From contig JAEWGY010000079.1 in NCBI GenBank assembly GCA_023388035.1, forward strand, positions 1 to 20,003: 20,003 nt of DNA. Reading direction: 5' to 3'. Made by a program: the position numbers and the translations under genes. Shown here one piece after another: positions 1-6,471 of the stretch. Source of the stretch: Bacillota bacterium (GTDB lineage Bacteria; Bacillota_I; Bacilli_A; Erysipelotrichales; Erysipelotrichaceae). Positions within the stretch are counted from its first letter, which is position 1. The number at the start of each line of letters is the position of its first letter. The notes under the pieces were generated by a model, which was not told where the DNA came from, did not search any database, and saw only the letters and a list, made by a program, of their open reading frames with translations.

Positions 1-207
1 GAAAATAATATAGGAAGGCATAGAAAAAATATGAGTAAATCAAATAAGAAGTCTAAACTAAATAGTCTAGTAAACGAAAGTGAAAGAGAAGAATTAATAA
101 GGCTAAGGGAAGAAAATAGACTCCTAAAAAGGAAGATAATTTACGAAAAAAAGCTACAAACCTTGCTGCTAGAAGAGGAAACAAAGGCAAGGAAAAGACA
201 AAGATAA
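1..207 (+). CDS. IS3-family OrfA, C-terminal part (runs off left edge)
   Basis: Frame 1 is open from the left edge to a TAA at 205-207. The peptide contains GRHRKN, then a charged, leucine-spaced segment (EELIRLREENRLLKRKI) like the leucine-zipper tail of IS3 OrfA proteins, ending in KARKRQR. OrfA is the helix-turn-helix DNA-binding half of the transposase. The start and HTH are missing because they lie upstream of the window. OrfB begins in the -1 frame before this stop, as expected for programmed -1 frameshifting. The region around 189-203 is A-rich (AAGGAAAAGACAAAG) but does not show a textbook A6G slippery site. Confidence 0.7.
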   Translation, partial: ENNIGRHRKNMSKSNKKSKLNSLVNESEREELIRLREENRLLKRKIIYEKKLQTLLLEEETKARKRQR

Positions 208-1064
208 TCCTCAAATTACAAAAAAAATATCCAGAAATCAAAGTATGTGAATGGTTAAATATAGCTGATTTACCAAAATCATCATACTATGAATGGAAGA
301 TAAAGCTAGAACCAGCAATAGATAAAGACAAAGAAATTAAAGATGAAATTAAATCCAAAGCAAAAGTATCAAAAGGTAGATACGGATATAGAAGAGTGAC
401 CATTGTATTAAAGAAAAAAGGATTTAATGTTAATCATAAAAAAGTTTTAAGAATAATGAGAGAAGAATCTATGCTATGCTCTAAATTTAAGACTAAATTA
501 AGAAAATATTCATCATACAAGGGACAAATAGGTAAGGTAGCAAATAATATTGTAAATAGACGATTTAAGGCAAGTAAACCAAATGAGTTATGGCTAACAG
601 ATATAACTTAGTTTAGAATTAAAGGATGGGAAAAGAAATTGTACTTATCTTCAATATTAGACATATTTAATAGCGAAGTAATAAGCTATACATTAAGTAA
701 CCACCCAACAATTAACTTAACCAATACAATGTTAGACAAAGCGTTAGATAAAAACAAAGATATTAAAAACTTAACTATACACTCAGATCAAGGGTTTCAC
801 TATCAACATAGCTTATGAACTAATCGATTAGAAAAAATGAACATAGCTTAAAGTATGTTAGGGAAAGGAAATTGTTTAGACAATTCTCCTATGGAAAACT
901 TCTTTAGTGTGCTTAAACGAGAAATGTATTATGGAGTTGAATTTGATAGTTATGATAAATTAGTTAAAGAAATAGAAGAATATATTAAATGGTACAATGA
1001 AGACAGAATAAAGACAAAATTAAAAGGAATGTCACCTGTTGATTACAGATTACATTCCGCTTAA
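204..1064 (+). pseudogene. IS3-family OrfB transposase, broken by three nonsense codons
   Basis: One continuous reading frame encodes an rve/DDE integrase: an HTH_21-like start with GRYGYRRV, then LWLTDIT (first catalytic Asp), IHSDQG (second Asp region), and GNCLDNSPMENFFSVLKRE with the catalytic Glu, ending YRLHSA. The frame is interrupted by TAG at 609-611, TGA at 816-818 and TAA at 849-851, yet has no frameshift. By comparison with family wording, TAG replaces the Glu of DITEF and TAA replaces the Gln of IQSM. The frame opens in the -1 phase relative to OrfA. Three separate stops make transposition activity implausible. Confidence 0.85.
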
Positions 1065-1079
1065 ATATATTAAATTATT

Positions 1080-1101
1080 CCGTGTTTACGGGTTCAGTTC
1101 A
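1080..1101. repeat. IS right terminal inverted repeat
   Basis: The terminal segment ends in CGGGTTCAGTTCA. Read on the minus strand it starts TGAACTGAACCCG, the usual tip of IS3-family ends. The matching left repeat is outside the window, so its exact length is an estimate. Confidence 0.7.
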
Positions 1102-1113
1102 TAAGGCTGTCTT

Positions 1114-2583
1114 TTATTGTTGATCTTCTTCTAATAATTTCATAGTTTTGTGAATATCATCGTAATATTTTTTAAAATCTTCTACTAGTTCTAAAACGCC
1201 CATAAATTTATCATTTCGATCATATACACCATAATATCTTACAAGAGTACATCTATTACCTTTAGTATCCATTCGATGGAAACTACGCCATTCTTTCGAT
1301 TTAAACATCTCGATTACTTTATTCATCATGTATTGAGCTTTTGGTGGGTGACAACTTGCTACATCACGCTCTAAGGCGCTTAATGGTCTTGGGAAGATAG
1401 GGCAGTGCTCTGAAAAATATTTATTTATATTATTATGATCGATAAAGGTTATTTCCATAGGCATAGCTTTTAATAAACCATCTAATTGGCTAAGAGTAAT
1501 TTTACCTGACGGGAATTCTATTACTCCTTCTTTATCGAATTTAAAACTTATATTAGAAGAAAACTCATTATTATTAGTTGATGTATTATTTTCTTTAATA
1601 TTTTGTTTTTGATAATTTTCATATTCATCCCATACCGGTACTTCATCTAAGTATGAGTATGAATAATCATCAAAGTCACGATATAAGTCATACCAATCAT
1701 TTTTAGAAAATTTATCTTCACAAAGTGGATATAGAATTTTTTCTTCCTTAAAAATCATCTCATTCATTCTAATGATCAGTGCTTGGATATCATTTTTACT
1801 ATCTTTTAAGTCTCTTTGATCAAAGAATTTAATAAGCTTTTTAATTTCTGCTCTGATTTGATCATCAACATCCCACATAACCTCACTTGGTCCGTTAATA
1901 CCATATTTAGCTAATAAAGGATATAATAATTCGCCCTTCTTTTTATAGTGGGAATTAATATCCCTAAGCTTTTTTAAAGAAGTCAGAATATCTTCTATAT
2001 CATCATTATGAATAGCCTTATTTAGCTTTTCTAATCTTTCTAAAATAGCTTCATTCTCAAGTTTTAATATATGCAAAGGATGTCCATATACTTTAGTAAG
2101 ACTTGCCTCTTTAAGCATTGACTCATTGTCATTTAAATTGTGATGAAAAAGAGCAGAGTGGATATCACAAAGTTTTCTAATTTTTTTAATTTCAAAACCT
2201 TGATTCATTAATTCTTGTTCAGCTTGAATGATTTCAAAGCTATCAACATGAGAAAAATCTTTAATAAAATCCTCTTGTACCTTAGCTAATTCCTCTCCCT
2301 TATTAAGACGCTCTAAGTATTCTTTAAGAAGTTGTACACGGTCGTTATTATTCTCATTTGCAATCATAAAACCATTATCTTCTAATTTTGTAATAATTAT
2401 ATCTAGATCGATATTATGCATTTTTGCTGCATTTCTAATAGTCATAAAGCGACCAATACTTTTTCTTGTTATAGGGTTAGTAATTTTACTAAAACCAAGA
2501 TCTTTTAATATATCAATAAGTTCAGGATAACTATCGCATAAACTTGCTACATTATTATTTAAATCAATAATTTTATTTTCCAT
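1114..2583 (-). CDS. DUF1858/DUF438/hemerythrin/PAS domain protein
   Basis: A 489-residue soluble protein with a known multi-domain layout. DUF1858 is at about 3-72, DUF438 at about 80-150, a hemerythrin-like HHE four-helix region at about 165-292, and a PAS-like domain at about 355-472 with the family signature IFPRPL (396-401) and CHPPK (411-415). Probable iron ligands include H168, H171, H212, E218, E280 and E281. The segment MWDVDDQIR (236-244) has Asp where relatives I recall read HDEIR, so one ligand may differ. Such proteins are thought to sense oxygen, NO or redox state in anaerobes, but partner and output are unknown. The start is supported by GGAGG upstream (2588-2592). No transmembrane segment is seen. 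The IS element sits immediately downstream. Confidence 0.85.
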   Translation of the reverse strand: MENKIIDLNNNVASLCDSYPELIDILKDLGFSKITNPITRKSIGRFMTIRNAAKMHNIDLDIIITKLEDNGFMIANENNNDRVQLLKEYLERLNKGEELAKVQEDFIKDFSHVDSFEIIQAEQELMNQGFEIKKIRKLCDIHSALFHHNLNDNESMLKEASLTKVYGHPLHILKLENEAILERLEKLNKAIHNDDIEDILTSLKKLRDINSHYKKKGELLYPLLAKYGINGPSEVMWDVDDQIRAEIKKLIKFFDQRDLKDSKNDIQALIIRMNEMIFKEEKILYPLCEDKFSKNDWYDLYRDFDDYSYSYLDEVPVWDEYENYQKQNIKENNTSTNNNEFSSNISFKFDKEGVIEFPSGKITLSQLDGLLKAMPMEITFIDHNNINKYFSEHCPIFPRPLSALERDVASCHPPKAQYMMNKVIEMFKSKEWRSFHRMDTKGNRCTLVRYYGVYDRNDKFMGVLELVEDFKKYYDDIHKTMKLLEEDQQ

Positions 2584-2732
2584 ATTTCCTCCAATTTAAT
2601 TATAACTAAATTAATAAAAAATATAAATTAAAAAGATTTTTTTAAAAAAATGATTTAAAAATAATAATTTTTGTTAAACCGATTGACAAAAAAAAGGTAT
2701 AACAATAGCAGGAAAATTTAGGAGGAATTATA
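2584..2732. promoter_or_regulatory. Divergent intergenic region with promoter-like elements for the surface protein
   Basis: This 149-base AT-rich stretch separates the minus-strand DUF438 gene from the plus-strand surface protein gene. On the plus strand TTGACA (2683-2688) is followed by a run of eight A (2688-2695) and TATAAC (2698-2703). The spacing is only 9 bases, too short for a normal sigma-A promoter. TTAAAC (2674-2679) at 18 bases from TATAAC is an alternative weak -35. On the minus strand TATAAT (2604-2599) lies 15 bases before the DUF438 start, without a clear -35. The plus-strand gene has a strong ribosome site, AGGAGG at 2720-2725. Confidence 0.45.
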
Positions 2733-3599
2733 ATGAAAAAATTAGTATCATTACTTACGTTAATGTCTCTAGTTTTAGGAACTACAGTTACAGCTTTTGC
2801 TTCTGAAGATTTTATCGAATTTAAGCAAAATGCAGGATATGATATCCTATCATTGGTAGGTAAAAATCCTGAAAAAGTTAATGAATTAAGTGATAAACTT
2901 AATAAAGCTAAGACTGTAGAAGAAGTTAAAGCGATTCTAGAGGAAGCGAAAAAATTTGCTGGTGGAAGTGTAAGTTATACAGTGCCAGAAGCAACTAATG
3001 TTGCAGAACCTAAAAAGGAAGAGGAAAAGAAAGAAGAAGCTAAACCAGCTGTACCTAATCCTTATACTCATCATGATTCATATACAGCAGGTGAAGAAGA
3101 TGCTTTACTTGATTATAAGAGAGAAGCTGTTATTGCAGTAGAAAATTCAAAAGTGACTGCAACTAAAAAGCAAGAATTAATTAAAAAAATTGATGCTGCT
3201 AAAACTATTGAAGAAGTTAAGAAAACTGTTGCTAGCATTAAAGAATTAGAATCTTTAAATAAAGTATTAAATAATGTTAAAGCAAGTGAAACTAGTTCTT
3301 TAGATACTTGAAGAGCTGAAATAATTGCTGAAATCAAAGGTTTAACTAATATTACAGCTGCTATGAAGGTTAATTTTGAAAAAATGATTCTTAAATCTAA
3401 TGATGAAAAGAAAATTTTAGAATTAGCTAAAATGGCTAGATCTTACGTTGCACCTGCTCCAGGCAGCGTAACTGCAAGTGTTCCTGCTAATGCTGGTGGT
3501 CCAAGCTTACCAGATGCAGGTGTTAATGATAATTTATCATTCTTCGCTTTAAGCTCACTTGCAACTGCTACTTATTTCATTTTAAAAAGAAAAGGTTAA
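2733..3599 (+). pseudogene. GA-like module surface protein with sorting signal, interrupted by in-frame TGA
   Basis: Two open stretches (2733-3311 and up to 3599) lie in one frame, separated only by TGA at 3309-3311. Read through, they give 288 residues. A signal peptide (1-24, ending AFA/SE) is followed by GA-like module 1 (about 30-77, LNKAKTVEEVKAILEEAKK), a Lys/Glu/Pro linker (93-110), module 2 (about 125-173), module 3 (about 190-237) and a C-terminal LPDAG signal with a hydrophobic stretch and KRKG tail. The KAKTVEEV wording matches albumin-binding GA modules of Gram-positive cocci. The TGA falls at the start of module 3, where module 2 has Lys, so AGA to TGA is a simple explanation. 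Without readthrough the protein would be secreted but not anchored. Strong ribosome site AGGAGG. TGA is a genuine stop elsewhere here, so a code change is unlikely. Confidence 0.7.
2820..3450 (+). repeat. Three diverged GA-like three-helix modules within the surface protein
   Basis: Module 1 (residues about 30-77), module 2 (125-173) and module 3 (190-237) share a pattern of a first helix, a K..EL..KI segment, then AKT[VI]EEVK. Modules 1 and 2 both contain KT[VI]EEVK; module 3 is more diverged (SNDEKKILELAK). Alignment of LLDYKREAVIAV with SLDT-stop-RAEIIAEI places the TGA opposite a lysine. Albumin binding is inference from resemblance to peptostreptococcal albumin-binding protein modules. 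Confidence 0.55.
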
Positions 3600-3635
3600 T
3601 TAGTTAGAATCTAATTTAATAAGTGTATTTATAAT

Positions 3636-3665
3636 AAAAAACCAGTTAAGGCTGGTTTTTTCTTT
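3636..3665. terminator. Intrinsic terminator, probably bidirectional
   Basis: AAAAAACCAG (3636-3645) pairs with CTGGTTTTTT (3652-3661) around the loop TTAAGG, and the T run continues into TCTTTATT. The complementary strand also ends in a T-rich tract. It lies between the surface protein gene and the convergent beta-propeller gene, and can serve both. Confidence 0.9.
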
Positions 3666-3746
3666 ATTATAGGATAAATAATATTTTTTTCTAATAACAG
3701 AATATTAATTAAACTATTATTAATCAAAATTTAAATCAATGGGCTT

Positions 3747-4778
3747 TTATTTAGTTAGAAAATAAACCGCAGCTTCATTACGGCTGTGATTAGCACTGAT
3801 AATAAAATCATTACCGTTTTTGTGACCTACCATAAGATTAGAAGGACCTGCACCCTTATCGATAATATTAACTTTATATTCATTATCTTCATAAGTAATG
3901 ATGAATAATTCACTATTTAAGCGACGTACACCACCTACAAAGCAGTTTTGGTTATTTATGGTTGCTCCAACTAAGGCATGGGCAAAATCAACTTCATAAG
4001 GGTATTTAAACACTTCTTCATATTTATTATTTTCGTTAAGATGATATATTTTAATACTATTACCATGATAAGGTTCAATGGTAATCATTTCTAATTTACC
4101 ATCTTTATCAAGATCTTTAAGTGCTATTTCACCAATTTGTCCAAGTAAAACTTTTTCATGTTTAATTTTGATTTCACCATTTTCTTTGGTAAATTGTAAT
4201 TTAAGAATTCCTCGATCATAGCTAAAGTAAAAATCATCTTCATAACGATAATAACCGTGATTCTTAAACATATTATTTGCTAGTAGTTCAAATTTTAATT
4301 CTTTATCTTGACTATCAAAATCCTTTTCAAGTTTTGCCATATAAATAGAACCAGCTCTGCTCCAATCATCTTTAAAATCCTTATCATCAGCGATAGTTGC
4401 GGCAATTAAATAATTTTCACCATCAATACTAAGAATATCAAAATGATGAACATAAGGTAAATAAGCAATATCTTTAAAGGTCCAAGTATTATCATATTTA
4501 GCCCAAACTAATTTAGCTTTAGATGGTGATTCATTTAAATAGAAATCCCTAATAGCAATAAATTCATTCGCTACACCGGGTACCTTTATAATCGAAGTTA
4601 CTCCGCCACCATTTTCCCAAACAACTTCTCTTTTATCAAAATTATCACCGCTATACATATAACAAGGATGACCCTTTTCCTTGCTAGCTACCAAACAAAC
4701 TGTTTCATTATTAATATCTAGTATGCATGCAGCATAGGCCTTGTATAAATCATCTAAATGAATATGCTCAAATTTCAT
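3747..4778 (-). CDS. Uncharacterised beta-propeller (FG-GAP/VCBS-like) protein
   Basis: A 343-residue protein without signal peptide or membrane segment, so probably cytoplasmic. It is built of repeating short beta-strand blades. An FG-GAP-like acidic loop DLDKDG (222-227) precedes LEMITIEPYHGN, and further blade edges are seen at HHFD (111-114), DFAHALVGATIN (264-275) and ANHSRNEAAVYFL (329-341). Such DxDxDG loops bind calcium in integrin-like propellers. I do not recognise a characterised homologue; a sugar-active or carbohydrate-sensing role would be speculation. Start supported by GAGGAG just upstream. It stands alone as one transcription unit with its own extended -10 promoter, a 23-bp palindrome in its leader, and a shared terminator after it, which suggests dedicated regulation. 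Confidence 0.75.
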   Translation of the reverse strand: MKFEHIHLDDLYKAYAACILDINNETVCLVASKEKGHPCYMYSGDNFDKREVVWENGGGVTSIIKVPGVANEFIAIRDFYLNESPSKAKLVWAKYDNTWTFKDIAYLPYVHHFDILSIDGENYLIAATIADDKDFKDDWSRAGSIYMAKLEKDFDSQDKELKFELLANNMFKNHGYYRYEDDFYFSYDRGILKLQFTKENGEIKIKHEKVLLGQIGEIALKDLDKDGKLEMITIEPYHGNSIKIYHLNENNKYEEVFKYPYEVDFAHALVGATINNQNCFVGGVRRLNSELFIITYEDNEYKVNIIDKGAGPSNLMVGHKNGNDFIISANHSRNEAAVYFLTK

Positions 4779-4807
4779 TTTTTACTCCTCATAATAAAAT
4801 AGCTTTA

Positions 4808-4830
4808 AATAAATTCATGATGAATTTATT
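4808..4830. promoter_or_regulatory. Perfect 23-bp palindrome, candidate operator in the beta-propeller gene leader
   Basis: Each half is AATAAATTCAT, mirrored exactly around the single base G4819, giving 11 matching positions on each side. It lies about 30-52 bases upstream of the minus-strand start codon and downstream of the predicted TATAAT. This is the usual place for a repressor operator. No T run follows in either direction, which argues against a terminator. Confidence 0.6.
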
Positions 4831-4853
4831 CTTTCGTTATAATCAGTATCCTC

Positions 4854-4862
4854 ATTATACCA
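4854..4862 (-). promoter_or_regulatory. Extended -10 promoter of the beta-propeller gene
   Basis: Reading the minus strand, TGG directly precedes TATAAT, giving TGnTATAAT. No good -35 is seen 16-18 bases upstream, which fits an extended -10 promoter. Predicted transcription starts near 4847, giving a leader of about 70 bases that contains the 23-bp palindrome. Confidence 0.6.
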
Positions 4863-5339
4863 AAATTCTAATATTTAAAATCATCATTCTTTATCATAAA
4901 TTTCTGAACTTTTAGAGATAGTGATATTAGATTATTTAGGTAATAAAGACCCTTAAAAATTAAATATGCTTATTTAATTATTCTGGCTTAATTATTTTCT
5001 TTTTAGTTGAAATTCAAGATTTAAATTTAGAAATGATAGCTTTTCTAGATTTATCGTATCATTAGTTAAATTCGCTAGTTTTAGCCTTAAATATGCATGA
5101 AAAGATTAATGGAGTATAAGTTAAAGTCTTATAAATAAGTTGCCTGTATTAAGCTAATAATCAGTGATTATTGCTTCTTTTTTTATATTAGGTGTAAAGG
5201 GTAATGAAGCAATGAAATAATCAATTTGACACCGTTTAAGCTTTAATATCAGCACATTTTGGTAAACTAATTGGATGTTATTAATGAACTTTGTGAAATA
5301 TTAATATTAATGTTATTTTAGAGGCTTTATGTTAAAATA
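4863..5339. other. Long non-coding stretch, no gene found
   Basis: All frames are cut by frequent stops and no ribosome site leads into a credible reading frame. Seen here are an AT-only hairpin (AATTAAATA at 4958-4966 pairing with 4971-4979), a terminator-like hairpin with T run at 5151-5184, an isolated TTGACA (5226-5231) without a good -10, and a three-codon mini-ORF just before the CDF gene. It could be a decayed gene, a small RNA locus or simply a long leader. Confidence 0.5.
5151..5184 (+). terminator. Orphan intrinsic terminator in the long intergenic stretch
   Basis: AATAATCA (5156-5163) is mirrored by TGATTATT (5165-5172) around G5164, and AAGC (5151-5154) pairs with GCTT (5173-5176) across one bulged T. 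TTTTTTT follows at 5178-5184. No plus-strand gene lies upstream of it, so it either ends an unannotated transcript or is a remnant. The one-base hairpin centre means the top of the stem must open. Confidence 0.55.
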
Positions 5340-6458
5340 ATGATTATGCAAAATGATAGACTAAGCTATGCAAAAAAGAGCTTTATTTTAGGGATAAGCC
5401 TAAATTGTATCCTTTTTATTTTCAAATTAATTATCGGCTTATTATCTAATTCATTAAGTATAATCTCAGATGCTTTCAATAATTTAGCCGATGTTTTAAA
5501 TTTTATTATTATCTCTTTAACATATCGTTTATCATTAAAACCAGCTGATCACGATCATCCCTATGGTCATGGACGAGCTGAATACATTGCTAATATGCTT
5601 ATCGCCTTAGTTTTTATTATTTTCTCATATGAATTAATAAGGCAGGCGATAATAAAATTTATCGATAATAGTAAGGCTGATTTAAATATTTATATCATTG
5701 TGGTAATATGCATATCAATACTTTTTAAAATTATTTTATTTGCTTATCATAAATTCCTTTATCAAAAACTTAAAATCAGTAGTTATAAGCACTTAAGTCA
5801 AGATAGTATAAATGATATAATACTTAATTTAATTATTTTATTATCCTTTTATCTTGATCCATATTTTAGCTTTTCGCTTGATGCTATATTATCACTTATC
5901 TTAGCTTTATTCATTTTCAAGCTTTCTTATGATATCATTAAAGAAACTAGCTCTTTTTTACTTGGAAAAAGAATTTCAGGCAAAAGTATTAAACTTATTA
6001 AAAAAATCTTAAGTGAAAATAATAAGATCTTATCTTATCACGATTTAATGTTACATAGCTATGGTCCTTTATGTATCTTTGGTTCATGTCACATTGATTT
6101 AGATAGTCGACTTAGCTTTAGTGAAGTTCATCGGATCATCGATAAGATTGAAAAAAGAATTTATAAGGAAACTAAAATCATCATTAGCTTACATCCTGAT
6201 CCAGTAGATCTTGATTCAACTATTAGAACTAAGTATCTTAATAAAATCTTAGAGTATTTAAAGCTTAATTATCCTGATTTTAATTTGCATGATTTTCATT
6301 TAGGAATTAAAGAGGGTTTTTATAAAATAAGTTTCGATTTAGTACTCCCTTATAATTTTGCTTTAGATAAAGAAGATTTTGAAAGTAATTTAATAAAAAA
6401 GCTTAATTCTCAAATGGAAATTAAGCTTCAAATTCGCTATGAAACAGCATTTAATTAG
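5340..6458 (+). CDS. CDF-family cation exporter, probably Mn/Fe type
   Basis: A 372-residue cation diffusion facilitator with six membrane segments in the first 205 residues and a cytoplasmic C-terminal domain that normally dimerises. SDAFNNLAD (43-51) in TM2 and DSIND (155-159) in TM5 supply the transport-site ligands. The family signature HPYGHGRAEY is at 73-82. The ligand pairs are N47/D51 and D155/D159, not the HxxxD pairs of zinc exporters; N/D sets are known from manganese exporters of the MntE type. Metal specificity is therefore inferred. The start chosen has a ribosome site (AGAGG, 5320-5324) 15 bases away, which is long; ATG at 5346 is possible. The 3' end overlaps the convergent MATE gene by 8 bases. 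Confidence 0.85.
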   Translation: MIMQNDRLSYAKKSFILGISLNCILFIFKLIIGLLSNSLSIISDAFNNLADVLNFIIISLTYRLSLKPADHDHPYGHGRAEYIANMLIALVFIIFSYELIRQAIIKFIDNSKADLNIYIIVVICISILFKIILFAYHKFLYQKLKISSYKHLSQDSINDIILNLIILLSFYLDPYFSFSLDAILSLILALFIFKLSYDIIKETSSFLLGKRISGKSIKLIKKILSENNKILSYHDLMLHSYGPLCIFGSCHIDLDSRLSFSEVHRIIDKIEKRIYKETKIIISLHPDPVDLDSTIRTKYLNKILEYLKLNYPDFNLHDFHLGIKEGFYKISFDLVLPYNFALDKEDFESNLIKKLNSQMEIKLQIRYETAFN

Positions 6459-6471
6459 ATGCTGTTTTTTT
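6442..6471 (+). terminator. Intrinsic terminator embedded in two overlapping convergent genes
   Basis: AAACAGCAT (6442-6450) pairs with ATGCTGTTT (6459-6467), followed by TTTT. The eight-base loop 6451-6458 is exactly the overlap of the two genes: it holds the CDF stop TAG (6456-6458) and the MATE stop (TTA at 6451-6453). Both stems are coding. The T run favours termination of the CDF transcript; the opposite strand has only three T after the stem. Confidence 0.85.

Larger units (their letters stand above)
1..1101 (+). mobile_element. IS3-family insertion sequence, right part, decayed
   Basis: The stretch holds the end of an IS3-type orfA, then orfB in the -1 frame relative to it, then a terminal repeat. 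The right end reads GGGTTCAGTTCA and finishes at 1101; its complement begins TGAACTGAACCC, an IS3-type tip with the terminal TG/CA dinucleotide. The left end lies outside the window, so total length and target duplication cannot be seen. The transposase carries three in-frame stops, so the copy is almost certainly dead. The flanking base 1102 lies only 12 bases beyond the stop codon of the neighbouring minus-strand gene. Family call rests on DDE motifs and protein wording; subgroup (IS150-like) is inference. Confidence 0.85.

Noticed and set aside
53..241. Minus-strand hydrophobic open frame inside the IS element
   Set aside because: It mirrors the charged OrfA tail and the OrfA/OrfB junction; hydrophobicity is a by-product of antisense A-rich codons.
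3309..3311. TGA read as a sense codon (recoded genetic code or selenocysteine)
   Set aside because: tsaB, the deacetylase and the DUF6056 gene end in TGA at sensible lengths, tryptophan is coded by TGG throughout, and no selenocysteine context or SECIS-like hairpin was evident.
4727..4915. Small plus-strand open frame over the beta-propeller start and leader
   Set aside because: No ribosome site; it overlaps a promoter, palindrome and start codon of the opposite gene.
4958..4979. AT-only hairpin (AATTAAATA pairing with TATTTAATT) as a terminator
   Set aside because: It has no GC pairs and no T run, so it is expected often by chance in such AT-rich DNA.
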